Part shown: positions 43,702-54,529 of the stretch, piece by piece
Position numbering within the stretch: position 1 is the stretch's first letter
How the letters are laid out: every line of letters begins with the position of its first letter
Assembly (NCBI GenBank): GCA_009767595.1
Contig: VSDK01018977.1
Coordinates: forward strand, 282,739-346,738
Source of the DNA: Symbiodinium kawagutii
Lineage: Eukaryota > Sar > Dinophyceae > Suessiales > Symbiodiniaceae
Direction of reading: 5' to 3'
DNA: 64,000 bases
Notes under the pieces: generated by a model
Databases searched by the model: none
What the model was told of the DNA's origin: nothing
Seen by the model: the letters and a program-made list of their open reading frames with translations, nothing else
Position numbers and translations under genes: made by a program

Positions 43702-43826
43702 CGGCACAGTGCTATGAGGACTGGACGGATATTTCATTCGAGTCGACTTTGCTGGGTACTTGGGCAGCAATCCACGCCGCCCACCCGCAGTGGCCTGGTT
43801 TTAGATTGAACCTACTGAGCGAGTAG
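43702..43826 (+). CDS. candidate terminal exon
   Basis: After GTCTCCAG: AQCYEDWTDISFESTLLGTW, AAIHAAHPQWPGFRLNLLSE, TAG; 40 codons, about 60 percent G or C at third positions. Aromatic-rich and helical; family not recognised. Confidence 0.5.
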
Positions 43827-44406
43827 TGGACTTACTGCAGAACCAATGGACAATTGGACATTTCATTGGCTTGGGCTAGTATGGGGCAATGGTAATTATG
43901 CAAAGGTCAACTGATACCAAACATCAGCGAACTGAGTGGACGTTTGAGTGGAGAGGATTCTCTTCATTTTTTGAGAATGACAGATAGGTTACCATGCAGG
44001 GCTGACGCGCACCTGTAGCTATTCATTAGTTCTTATGGATCGGTTGGAGCTAATCCTGCTTGATCCAACTGTACATCAATAACCAATTCGTTTGGCAACT
44101 ATTAGCAGCCAACCATCCCCATCACTTGTAGTTAATCATGCTGCACCGAGAACGAATCAAGGTTAACGAGCCATTCTTGGTTAAATGAATCAACTAATGC
44201 ACATTCTTGACCACAAATGGTTGACAACTATTTTTCCCAGGGGGTGGTTCAACCATCAATCAGTACAACCATACCAACCATACCAGGGAAAGTGAACAAT
44301 CTTGGTTCAACCACCACGCCCACTTGATCCATTATAAACCAATAAGTGCCAATAAGCATCATTATAAACCAATTTACCATTATAAACCATTATAAACCAA
44401 GTTTAG

Positions 44407-44588
44407 CAACCGCCCGTGGTTGGCAGGTAACGCTCCACCGGGGGCCCTGGGTTGACAGCGACCACACGACCCCGCGAGGTAAAGGAGGCTTTGCGCTGGT
44501 CCTGGAGGGGCACTATGCAGGCGACGGTCGATGTGAACGGCCGCTGACTCACTTGGAGAAGAAATGCTACAGAAACCAGGTGAAATGA
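44407..44588 (+). CDS. candidate terminal exon
   Basis: After AGTTTAG: RGWQVTLHRGPWVDSDHTTP, GKGGFALVLEGHYAGDGRCE, THLEKKCYRNQ, TGA; 73 percent G or C in the core. A second frame (EVKEALRWSWRGTMQATVDV) is also GC3-rich. The last 20 codons run into a GAAACCAGGTGAAAATG repeat. Confidence 0.43.
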
Positions 44589-45263
44589 GGTGAAAATGCT
44601 GTAGAAAGCAGGTTTAATGAAGTGAAAATGTTATAGAAACCAGGTTAGATAAGGTGAAACCGAGGTGAAACAAATGAAATTCTTAGATAAAGTGTTTTCG
44701 CTCCAGTTTTCGAAGATGCAAGCACTTTGAGAACCACTACACACCAGCACCAACCACAGTTAAACGAATCATCACAGCTCCTTGGTTATCAAATGTTATC
44801 AACTATGAACTTCAACCATGCGACCAATATGGGCATATCGTCAGTCGATGTCACTTATCATTCGCCAACATCAATCATTATTGACCATTACTATCATGAC
44901 CCATCATCAACCATCCTCAACGATCCTCAATCATCACCAACCATCCATGGCAACCATCCTCACCCATCCTCAACAATTCTCAACCATCCCCAACCATCAT
45001 CATCACCAAGCATCCAGAGCAACCATCCGCAACCAGCAGCAACCATCCATCATCAACCATTTGTATCCGTAACCATCATCAACAACCATCATCAATCTCA
45101 ATCGTTATCACCATCATCAGTCGTTGTTAATTAACCATTACCATCATTAACCATCACTAACCACCATCATCAATGTTAATCATCAACCATCAATCATCAA
45201 CCACTATTAGCCAATACTATCATGAAAGATCATCTGCCATCAGCAACCATTAACCAGCACCAG

Positions 45264-45383
45264 CCATGGCCATTCTTCACCACCCGGGCCCCACCGGGCC
45301 CCACGGGGTCCCACCTGGTCTGTGGCGAGGCTCCAAGGTGGCGGTGAAGCTTCCCATCGGCGATCAGTTGACTACGTGCCTGG
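45264..45383 (+). CDS. protein kinase exon: glycine loop and VAVK lysine
   Basis: After CACCAG, with ATG at 45266. Reads GPTGPHGVPPGLWRGSKVAV then KLPIGDQLTTCL. GLWRGSKVAVK matches strands beta2-beta3 of tyrosine-kinase-like (TKL) kinases, including the ATP-anchoring lysine. The glycine loop is approximate and lies in a GGGCCCCAC duplication. GTGGAG donor, phase 1. The one leftover base plus CA of the exon at 48801 makes GCA, so the two join. This exon may be first or internal; no earlier kinase exon was seen. Confidence 0.78.
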
Positions 45384-45739
45384 GTGGAGTCAGAGTTTGA
45401 TGCTTGTGAGTTGCAACAAGTAAATAAGATTACTGTTATTTACTTGTTGCAACAATATTAACATATTTACTGTTAGATCTTGGTTGTAAGATTGTTGTAA
45501 CTCAATTCAATCAATGGTTTATCTATAGTACATGATGTATATGTATGGATATTACAGAGTTATATATAGTCAGTTGATTCAATCCATCAGAGATATAGAC
45601 ACAGACTTATACTTCATAATGATATCTATATGATTAGTTCGAACTTTAGTTCAATTAATCAGAGTTTTACTACGTTACATGAGACAATCAGAAGTACACT
45701 CATTTGTATGGTTCATATGTTCATCGCTATCGGATACAT

Positions 45740-45800
45740 ATGGCTATGGGTCAAAATCCATCATTAATCATTGTTTTCCCACTATTATTGTTGGTTAATA
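45740..45800. mobile_element. family C fragment
   Basis: CATATGGCTATGGGTCAAAA left end and ATCATTAATCATTG interior; the right end is lost. Lies in the first kinase intron. A GC-rich exon-like patch with open frames on plus follows at 45901-46090. Confidence 0.6.
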
Positions 45801-46475
45801 TCTACTATTATTGTTGGTTCATATGTATATGTATATGTATATGTATATATATATATACTATATAGAATCACTCTCTGGTTGACGGCATCAGATTCGTAAG
45901 ACGCAAAGTTGTGGACCCTCCGCGCCCAGGACTGCCGAAGTCTTGGACTTTTGCGGTGCCTGGACGGACGGGTGGAAGCTCCGACCGTTGGACGAACGGT
46001 TGGGTGCGGCTCGACCCGGCGTGATGGTTCCCCTGTCAGTGATGGTCATGTGACGCGCCTATCTGACGGCGAAAACACCATTATGATGGCCAATTATTAA
46101 CCATACAATACTGGTGTGAGCCATCACATAACCATCGTATAACCATCATATGACCAAGCTAACCATCATATGACCAATATAGGCATCATGTAACCAGCAA
46201 CCGTTTGATGGCTCATAATGGTTTATGATACCTTGAATGATAATAATGGGTAATAATTGTTAATCATGTTGACTAATAATGATGTTAATTGTGGGTTGAT
46301 GAGGTAGACAACGGCGGAGTGGTTCTTTGGTTCCATTTGTAAAAGTGACCCAGCTATTAATGATCATAACGGTTGATGATGCCTAAGAGTGGTTGTATAA
46401 TCACAAGGGATCGTGACCAACCACACTGGTCGACTGCTCTTGATATTGATGAGATTTATTTTTTTTCTTGACAAG

Positions 46476-46685
46476 GGTTTTGGCTGTTCAAAACAGCTGT
46501 TCATGGAGATTTCTGGAAGTGTAAGTCTTTCTTATGATAGGACTACGGCTATGAATGCGATCCGGATAGCAGTCCAGGTATCTGCGGAACAGCAGGGTAC
46601 CCTGTCGAACAAACTCCTACAGCTGTCCCGTTGTTTATGTGCTTTGCAGAAGAATCTTTTCCGTCCCTGGAGGTTTGGTGAATAA
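46476..46685 (+). CDS. candidate terminal exon in the kinase intron region
   Basis: A run of T then CTTGACAAG acceptor, phase 0, 69 codons to TAA: GFGCSKQLFMEISGSVSLSY, AMNAIRIAVQVSAEQQGTLS, NKLLQLSRCLCALQKNLF. Helical and non-repetitive. It is not a kinase motif and does not fit the kinase phase, so it is a separate gene piece or a remnant. Confidence 0.48.
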   Translation, partial: GFGCSKQLFMEISGSVSLSYDRTTAMNAIRIAVQVSAEQQGTLSNKLLQLSRCLCALQKNLFRPWRFGE

Positions 46686-47027
46686 ATGGCAATGGGTCAA
46701 TATGCTAAATTTTCACTTACTGTATCATTATTCCCCAACTTATCATGATGCTTATCATGGATTGTCATCCTCCACATAGTGATAAGGGGCAGATCCATGA
46801 TAATCCTCGATACTTGATGCTAAATCGCCATCATTACCATGATCCAGTGGTTGATTACCATGGGTGATTACTATGGGTGATTGCCATGGGTGATTGCTAT
46901 GGTCATGCTTAGCCAGAAACAAATCTAACCAAACAAATTCACCTGCCAGAAACATGGCTAATCCATTTGTTAGTGGTTGGTGTTTCCTCACAAATTCACC
47001 AGAAACATATCCTAACAAATTCACCAC

Positions 47028-47138
47028 CTCTTCGCTCGCTCCACATGGACCACCAAACTTTCCCATGTCGCAGATGTCGCCGTGGTTTTTCTGCGAGGTA
47101 AAGAATTGCGAGTCCTGCGCCGCTTGCGCCATCCGCGC
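47028..47138 (-). CDS. candidate internal exon, minus strand
   Basis: Minus strand, ACCGAG acceptor and GAG/GTGGTG donor, exactly 37 codons, phase 0 at both ends: ARMAQAAQDSQFFTSQKNHG, DICDMGKFGGPCGASEE. In the first half about 85 percent of codons end in G or C. Downstream (46890-47025) are GGTGAATTTGT repeats. Unknown protein. Confidence 0.58.
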
Positions 47139-47261
47139 CTCGGTAGGATGTGGTAGTGGGGGATAGATCAAGTTAATGGGATATATATACATATATATCT
47201 ACATATATATACACATATGTATACGATGAGATATATTGGGATGCATTGCAGCAATGCTTAC

Positions 47262-47624
47262 TTATATGAATCTATGCATATACACCAATTCTAATTTAAG
47301 TTTAAACATTCTGATTACATCTCTGGTCCGTGTTTTTGGCATCTTTATTCTCCAGTGATTATTTCCGTTGGCTCGTTGTTTGGGGTTGAAACCAGCAACC
47401 AGTTGTATGATATTATCTGAATCATTGGGAGAAGCTGGTATCCCAATCTCCCATGTTAATGTGCCAGCTGGTCTGTCACGTAATGAAGGTTGATCATGAG
47501 CGCGTTTCTTGGAATTCTCAATGGTCAGCTTTGCACGCTTTACTTGCTGTACCCGGGCCAGGCCATGTGAGCCAATTTCATGACACAACCAACTACTGAT
47601 CATTTCTGCAATGGCAACAACCAT
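47262..47624 (-). CDS. minus ATG ORF, 120 residues
   Basis: ATG at 47624; VVAIAEMISSWLCHEIGSHG, VQQVKRAKLTIENSKKRAHD, GTLTWEIGIPASPNDSDNII, HWRIKMPKTRTRDVIRMFK. Hydrophilic and varied, not repeat-derived. AT-rich third positions, so if coding it is unlike the GC3-rich exons. No domain recognised. Confidence 0.42.
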   Translation of the reverse strand: MVVAIAEMISSWLCHEIGSHGLARVQQVKRAKLTIENSKKRAHDQPSLRDRPAGTLTWEIGIPASPNDSDNIIQLVAGFNPKQRANGNNHWRIKMPKTRTRDVIRMFKLKLELVYMHRFI

Positions 47625-48000
47625 GTTTTCGCACGCATTGGTACGTGTAAACTACGTGCTTTCTGAATGCACATATGTAAGAGTAAGTATCCCTAAGCAA
47701 TGTGTGCACATCTGTGTAGCACACGTGCAGATGCGATCATTTTTGGATGATGTGAATTACTCGGTCAACAAAAACGCGCATGTAGATGCCAATGTGCGTC
47801 ACGAATACGCCTTTGTGTTTGCAAGGTGCATGTGCGAAAAAATGATGTAAATGTTTTGGCTTGAGTGCACGTGAAGTTCACATGTGAGTGAAAACACCAA
47901 GTAAGTTGGGAGATCTCTAGGTAAGTTGTACAATCACTGTTTGCTTTTGTTATTCTATGGGCATGCAATCAATTTTTGTATATCAGCCATCGAAACACAC

Positions 48001-48056
<56 letters not shown>
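48001..48056. repeat. GAT trinucleotide repeat
   Basis: About eighteen perfect GAT units. Confidence 0.98.
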
Positions 48057-48534
48057 GGGTCACTTTGTAGCTATGAAAAGATGTATATGCATATTTCGAT
48101 GCACACGCGCACACGCGTACTTTCATAGGTGCCAGTGGAGTTGAGTGTTGCAACTTTGAAAGTCTCATTGCAATTGACATGCGGGTTACCAGATCTCTAC
48201 ATCAAATCTCTATCGAAAGGATTCAGCAAAGCTTGTCATGTCAACGCTGCCATTTGACACTGGCTAATCACCCCCGCTTTTCATTGCTCCCAGCAGAGCC
48301 AAAAGGCTTCGTAAAGGGGTTCATCAGCAAACTACCATGAACATCAAGCGCTTGTTTGGCTAAATTAAACCTGTCTACTCACTTGGCAACCCATGAACCA
48401 CGGCTACGTCACGATCCCAATGCTTCTCTGAAGGCTTATCTCATCAGCGCATCAGCGGCTATGGGTCAAGAGCCCCTTTAAACCTGCTGAGCATCGGATT
48501 AATGAACATGTTTTTTTTGTGTTGATCTAGCTAT

Positions 48535-48652
48535 ACTTGGGGGTTTCCTGAAAATGGGGAACCCCAAAAATGCTTGGTTTATTACTATTTATGGTTGTTA
48601 GTGGATGATTTGTGGTTACCCCTATTTTGAGAAACATCCTAAGTTGGTGGGT
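48535..48652. mobile_element. family A inverted-repeat element
   Basis: GGGGGTTTCCTGAAAATGGGG and CCCCTATTTTGAGAAACATCC ends; interior GGTTTATTACTATTTATGG. Confidence 0.82.
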
Positions 48653-48742
48653 TTCATCCTTTTTTGTTTTCCCTCATCTTACAGGCGGTTGTTTTGATTG
48701 ACCAATATTTTTCAGAGAGGTTGAAACTGCCAATCAGATCAG
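48645..48742. mobile_element. family B element abutting family A
   Basis: AGTTGGTGGGTTTCATCC and GGTTGAAACTGCCAATCAG ends; interior GTTTTGATTGACCAATA. It directly adjoins the family A copy, 58 bp before the kinase exon. Confidence 0.7.
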
Positions 48743-48800
48743 TGTTGATCCCTTCCCCCTTTTTTCAATCTATCCCCACCTGAAATCGAGTGGTGCACAG

Positions 48801-48930
48801 CACATGGGATAAGGGAGGAGATTGGTCAATCGGGTGTCATCGAGTGCCCCAGGTCCATCGTCACTTTCTACGGTGCTTGCATCGAAGAATCCCGAAGCAT
48901 TGTTTTGATTGTTGAGGACCTTTCCGCTGG
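48801..48930 (+). CDS. protein kinase exon: alphaC to hinge
   Basis: Acceptor GTGCACAG after a pyrimidine-rich stretch; donor GTGCGT. Reads HGIREEIGQSGVIECPRSIV, then TFYGACIEESRSIVLIVEDL SAG. IREE fits helix alphaC with its glutamate, PRSIVTFYGACIEE fits beta4-beta5 of TKL kinases (usually HPNIV.F.GAC), and VLIVEDLSAG is the hinge. Phase 2 at the end: GG plus C of the exon at 61997 gives GGC, extending the hinge to SAGGITASDVW. Confidence 0.85.
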
Positions 48931-49255
48931 GTGCGTTTCACAGCAAGCCACACGAAACGCTGGAGTTTTATAGCAGGCACTAGGCAGTGTGGTTTTCATT
49001 AGTGTTAACGGCAGAGACTGGTTTATGGCAGCCATGATTAGTTGTGATTCCAACAAATCCACTATGGAATTTGTTTCAATTGACAAATATCCTCGGAATC
49101 GTTGTTGACACTACCTGGCACCATTTTGTTCAAGGCTCTGTGAGAGGGATTCATAGTCTCATAATCCCATGATGTTCTCCAACATGCTTTGTTGCAGGTC
49201 CCCCTGTTGATGGTTGCCAAAAGGGTCTATCTTAAATCTTTAACGAACCATCCAG

Positions 49256-49331
49256 CATGAATGGAACAGTCCCTCTCCAACCGTGGCCAAGAGCGATCCT
49301 TGGCCCGTGGGGTGATCCACTTGGAGTAACT
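49256..49331 (+). CDS. candidate internal exon inside the kinase intron
   Basis: AACCATCCAG acceptor, in-frame ATG at 49257, MNGTVPLQPWPRAILGPWGD then PLGVT, GTGAGT donor. Just upstream, TTGTTGCAG begins another open frame (VPLLMVAKRVYLKSLTNHPA). Neither belongs to the kinase frame. Confidence 0.35.
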
Positions 49332-49855
49332 GTGAGTCCTCATGAAGTATCTAGCCATTTTCATGGGATATCCAGCTGATAGTAAACGAGCACTTTATTT
49401 AAATGGGGAAATAGATGATGGAAACAGCTCTTGAGATAGCAAGTTTTTCGGGTTGGTTATTCAAAAGCTGAATCCTTTCTCCCATGATTGTTGGTTATCG
49501 ACCTTTTTTAGAGCCGTTTTAACCATTATAAATCAATATTAAGCCCAACTAACCAAGTGTCAACTAGCAGCCAAAGCTGCCATTGAATGTATCTTTTTCC
49601 CGATCGAAGAAAAAGACAGACATCAAGCTGACTCAGAAAGAAATCAATCATAGGAAATCGATCGTGCTATCTTTTTTCAAAACAGAGTATGCGTGCTTTG
49701 GCTTCAGCAATGTCAGTTGCCCTTCGGGTGCTGGTTGAAAAGCAACCTCGGATGTCTTTATTATCAAGACAAGTGAAAAACTTTAAGCAACAGTAGTATG
49801 CATCAGATAACAAAATCGACAGCAACATAAATTCAAGAGCTACTGTTTATAGCCA

Positions 49856-50467
49856 TTGCTGCCCCCATTGCTGCAAGACCAGCTGCCAAATCAGCGAGAA
49901 GGGGTTACATCAATGCCATCGTTCGATGAAATCTTGATCTACCTGGTGCCATTGTTGGGCTGGATGCCAGCGGTGCAATTGCGCGTGACAAAGCAACGGG
50001 CCATACCCGATTCAGTTCGAGCCTTGCTGCAACCCCATCTTCTCAAGCTGAAAGCAGAACCAAGTACAACTTTTTCGACCCAGCTGGAACAGCTCTTCGG
50101 AATCTTGATTGAGCCAATGCTACAGTTGGAGACACAAGAAGCCCCACGTGTTCCTTGGGCTTTGGTTCATCCAGAAAATTAAAAAAGAGTCAGGTGCAGA
50201 TACTATGACAATCATTGGCGACATCGTCCACGTGGGCCAGGTACGGAAACCAAAATTACGATTGCGGACTTGGATAAGGTCTTTTCTGTGTCCGGCTTTG
50301 AAGCTGCCTATGAAGAAATTCGAAAAAGCGGGACCCACTTGTCGGTTGTGCGCAATACAGCGCGATTCGACTACGGCACTTTCGTGATCAATGAGTTGTA
50401 CATTCACCTTTATGTGGTAACTGGTGAAATGTTTGAAGTACGCTTGACCATGCGATGTCCCATTTGA
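49856..50467 (+). CDS. helicase-island ORF 1, frame-broken
   Basis: Three consecutive open blocks in three frames: SFDEILIYLVPLLGWMPAVQ to WALVHPEN; then SGADTMTIIGDIVHVGQ; then TKITIADLDKVFSVSGFEAA, YEEIRKSGTHLSVVRNTARF, DYGTFVINELYIHLYVV. The first change is at a run of A (near 50178), as expected from an indel or read error. Unrecognised, but clearly one protein-like sequence. Confidence 0.6.
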
Positions 50468-50585
50468 ACCCAAAGGGAAGCATCTTTTCAGTCATTTCTT
50501 CCAAGTTTAATGCGCTTCACTTAACCTTCGATGCAAAAAAGGATTTGAAACATGCACTGGTACAGTTCTGTAGCTGAGCATTGCA

Positions 50586-51279
50586 ATGATGAGTGCAGAT
50601 ATGACAAACACATTCAAAGCTCGATTGCACATGAGTATCCATACAAGTTATCAGTCAGCATATGGCAGCCATTGCACCTCAAAAAAACAGCGCTTCGACG
50701 CATTTGGCCGGCTCCCCTTCAATCTCAGTGGCCTCAGTTGCCCTCCGGGTGCTGAAACAGGTTCTGGTCACCACAGGGAACCTCTGTGTCTGCTGCCCAG
50801 ACTGAAGCTGTCTGAGTTTCGACCGGGCCAACCAAGAAACATGGGAAAAGGCGGAAAAGGAAAGGGACAAAAGTCAACTTGGCAGAACTGGACAAATCAC
50901 AGCGATGATGCAGCCAGTGCTTGGGGAGGAAAACCAACACTTGGGCGCCGAAATCTGTGAGCTACCATGTCGGAATCCTTCGAGCGTATCCAGGCGAAGC
51001 CGGGGAAGTCTTAGTCAAAAAAGGTGGTGCCAAGAAAGATCACGATCTATTGACACTCGAAGGAATAGCACAAAGATTGACGAGTATGAACACAGAAGCC
51101 ATCCCTCGCCCAGCAAAGTGGATCAGTATGGTGGCAGGAAGCTTGCGTCACTTGATGAGGGTTCTGCCTTATGCCGTGGAAGACTTCTCTCGTACCGGGG
51201 TGACATGCAGGTTGCTGAGTCGTTGAACGATTGTGCGCGGCTGCAACTGTCTTGGATTCCACAACTCACAATAAAATGA
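50586..51279 (+). CDS. helicase-island ORF 2, Gly/Lys-rich linker region
   Basis: Contains SCPPGAETG, then NMGKGGKGKGQKSTWQNWTN (disordered, basic), then a frame change to PKSVSYHVGILRAYPGEAGE, KDHDLLTLEGIAQRLTSMNT, AKWISMVAGSLRHLMRVLPY. Another frame follows from about 51180. Low-complexity GKGKG runs are common in dinoflagellate predicted proteins (general knowledge). Frame changes suggest decay or assembly errors. Confidence 0.6.
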
Positions 51280-51289
51280 CAAGGAGGAG

Positions 51290-51600
51290 ATGGAAGCTGC
51301 TCTGACTGAAGTTCTTTCTTACTTGAGCGACCAGGACCTTGTGCCGCATCTGCAGAGAATGTGCATTTTTGGCGCTTCTTTGTATATCTGTGGCATGCAA
51401 TCCCTGCAGGCCATCCTTTCATGCCAAACACATCACAGTGTATGTTTTTTTCATATCCTTTATAATCAGGTAATTAAAAAACAAATAAGATGTCGACTTA
51501 ATTAACACAAATGCATTTTCCGATTCCAGGCAACAGCGCTTCTGGAGCATCGCGATCATTGGACTCAAGGATTAGCAAAGAATTTGTCACACCTGCAATG
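51290..51600 (+). CDS. helicase-island ORF 3 with an intron
   Basis: MEAALTEVLSYLSDQDLVPH, LQRMCIFGASLYICGMQSLQ up to about 51440; then an AT-rich stretch ending CGATTCCAG at 51530. After it the frame continues ATALLEHRDHWTQGLAKNLS. A 1-bp offset near 51598 leads to the next block. Confidence 0.5.
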
Positions 51601-52597
51601 ACGATGAATGTCTGTTAGCAGCTCTCTTGGCTGCAATGTGCGAGGATGGCAAGGTCATCGACCACAGTGACCCCTTCGGAGGTGGCTTGTTGCATTCAGG
51701 TGATGCAACTGTGGAGTTCGACCCCCTCGGCGGCGGGCATGGCGCAAAGAAAAGAAAAGCAGATGATGCAACAGCAGCAGGATCGAAGTTCTTGAAGCAG
51801 AACAAGGCAGACAGCAAGTCACCGACTGGAAAGCCGGAAGGCAACCTGTTCAGGGCATCGCCGAAGAAAGCAGCGACGCCACATGGTCTGCCACGCACAG
51901 AAGTGCGACTGCGCAAGAACAAGCAGCTCATGGACTTCTTGGAAGCGCCACCCACAGAGTGGTCTGAAAAGATCCAAAGCAAGCAACCGAGGCACTCGTG
52001 TTGCTGCAGAGTTTGGAGCACACTCAAACACACACATCCGCAGAGGGTGACTTGGGAGGCCATAATCTGCTCCTTGTGATCCGCAACCATGCAAAATACC
52101 CGGACAATGCAGACCCACCAAACTTTGAAGAGCTCCTCCAAAAGCTGAAAGAAGAGCAGCCTGAACCCGAAGTTGAAAAGGAAGTGCTCGAAATTCAGCA
52201 CAAGCTCATGCGCAAGTGGGTGCCAACCACGTCGTTGGCAACTTTGGCAGGTGCACTGACGACAGCATGCACACAAGCCAACCCCCAGGCAAAAGACTTG
52301 AAAGCAGCATTGGAAGCAATTCCGCAAGCGCTGCGTGTGTTACTGGATCTGAGCAACCCCGAGCGATATCGTGCACAGAAACCGGGGAAGTGGCAGGAGG
52401 ATCTCGGCCGACTGCTGGCCGTCGCAACAGCTGCCTTCAACGCAAACTATTCGGCATTGTTGCACGCAACGGATCCTGCCGCGGAAGATGATGCGGAACT
52501 TGCACCAGAAGAAGAAGAAGAAGCAGATGCTCCAGAAGACATTGATGATGCTGAAGAGGTCGCTGACGGAGAGATGGAAGCGGCTTTCTTGGAGTGA
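51600..52597 (+). CDS. helicase-island ORF 4, acidic-tailed protein
   Basis: DDECLLAALLAAMCEDGKVI, a lysine-rich stretch GAKKRKADDATAAGSKFLKQ (possible nuclear signal), LRKNKQLMDFLEAPPTEWSE; then a 1-bp shift at GAAAAG near 51970; then ATEALVLLQSLEHTQTHTS, LGGHNLLLVIRNHAKYPDNA, a helical region, and an acidic C-terminus (EEEEEADAPEDIDDAEEV) ending TGA. Two blocks of 150 and 199 codons are each intact, so the gene is recent or only lightly damaged. Confidence 0.72.
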
Positions 52598-52599
52598 AC

Positions 52600-53930
52600 C
52601 GTTCTTCTTCACCGACCTAGATGCCAGACGGTATAGTTGCCGCAACGGGATATGTTTCCAATTTCTGGATCACAAAGCTGGTTTCGAACGTACAAGCAAG
52701 GTTCTTGGTTCACAAGTTGGTGAAAGAAAATGGGACAGTATACCGATCTGTGCGGCTAGGGTGTATGAAACGTGTGTCTGCTGTCACATTGTGCTTCGTG
52801 AAGGCTTTTTTTTATTTCTATGTACGTTAACAAAAATCAGCGAAACTTTCATTTCGCAAGCACTTCGCGACCTTGAACAGTTGCACAAGCAGTGACAGTG
52901 CTTCTTTGAAAGACAGTTCAACGACCAGACGGTGATTTCCGTGCTTTTCGTGATTTCATGCAAATCAAGTTCCACCTTCACAAATAGTCTACATTTCTTG
53001 TCTTGTATTGCTTCATCGGATCTGCCGAGCTGGTTATGGTTTGACCAAATCAAACCTGTGTTCCTCCTGCGCATTGCGCATCGTGAAGTTGTCTGTTCTA
53101 TGTTCAGTTGACCAAACATGTGTCAAAAATCCTGAACTGTTTTGTGTATACTTCGCGAACTTGAACAGTTGCACAAATTTAGTCGGCCGGTGCTGAAAGG
53201 TGTGGTTGCATCAGACTTGTGTTTAGCATGTTTAGTATATCATTCTTTCCCACAAACAAATTAGATGTCATTGCGAGTGGTGTCGCAAAAAAAATTGTAA
53301 CCATTTCCTTTACAGATACAGCCCTGCTGCTGCGCCTTTGAAGAAAAAGAGATGCTTCGCAGCTGAAGCAATCACATATGGATAGCTCGAAATGAATGAC
53401 CAATGTCTATGCGCTTGCTTTTCCCATCCGTCATTGCTACAAGCATGGATGTCTATAAACATTCTTTTGTCAACGTTTGTTGCAAACGGACCGGGTCGCA
53501 GCTTTCCAAAGCACGCAGCGTTGGCTGAAAGACTCTCAGATGAAATAGAAGAAGAACAAAACACAAGCTCAAACACAGATGAAAAGAATCAACTGGATTG
53601 GGTTGAAATAGTGTGATATCAGTGACATACTTGTCTTGAAGAATTGCACGCAGGTTAAAAAATTCTTTGTCAAAATTGGTTCATTACTTGCAAACTGTGA
53701 ATTTCTCGTTGCAACTTAGTGTTAATTGCAAACACAGCAGCACAGCCAATGACACGACACAGGCTCAAACAGATAACAGTGGTCGACTTACTTTGCATAA
53801 CTTTTTTGCAGCCATCCAGAATTCATTGCAAGGACCTCAATTCAGCTACAAGATGCAGCTTGCAGTCTCCAACAGCATTTTGCGTGATTCACTTTTGCTT
53901 GGACGGTATTTTGCATTAAGCACCTTGACG
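52600..53930. other. island interval with no clear gene
   Basis: Scattered 60-110 codon frames (for example 53392-53616, ending SSNTDEKNQLDWVEIV). ACTTCGCGACCTTGAACAG at 52864 recurs at 53151 with one change, indicating an old tandem duplication. No recognised domain. Confidence 0.4.
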
Positions 53931-53931
53931 T

Positions 53932-54375
53932 CCTCTATTTTGACATGTCGATGAATTGTGATTCCTTGACATCGCATGTTCATTTCTTGTTCGGTATGAT
54001 CAGGAAAAGCAGCATGTGTCTTTCTGCGTGTGTTGCGAATCGTTCGAAGTAAGAATCATATTCACAATTCTTTGCTTGTTCGAGCTTGTTGCAATCTGAC
54101 CCAAATGGAAATTTAACTTTTGAGAGGTACTGAGAAAGTGGGCTTTTTCAGTGCCTCTATTTTGACATGTAGATGAATCGTGATTCCTTGTCATAGCATT
54201 TTCATTTCTTGTTCGGTACGAGCAGAAAAAGCAGCATGTCTCTTACTTCGTGTGTTGCGAATCGTTCAGAGTAAGAATCATCCTCAGATTTCTTTGCTTG
54301 TTCGGACTTGTTTCAATCTCATCCACATAAAAAATTGATTTTTGAGAGGTACAGAAAAAGTCGGCTTTTTCAGTA
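53932..54375. repeat. 222-bp tandem duplication
   Basis: CCTCTATTTTGACATG begins at 53932 and again at 54154, with a third CCTCCATTTTT at 54376. Between them GTTGCGAATCGTTC and CTTTGCTTGTTCG repeat at the same spacing. Confidence 0.85.
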
Positions 54376-54529
54376 CCTCCATTTTTAGATGTTTAATGAT
54401 TTATTTGCAGGTCCCTTAACATTTTGAGTTGTTGATGCATGCTCTACTTTACCATCAACATCATGTTTCCCAAAAATCACCAAAGCAAAAGCATGTTTTG
54501 AGAGACTAGCCTTTTGCATCCCGCACCAG

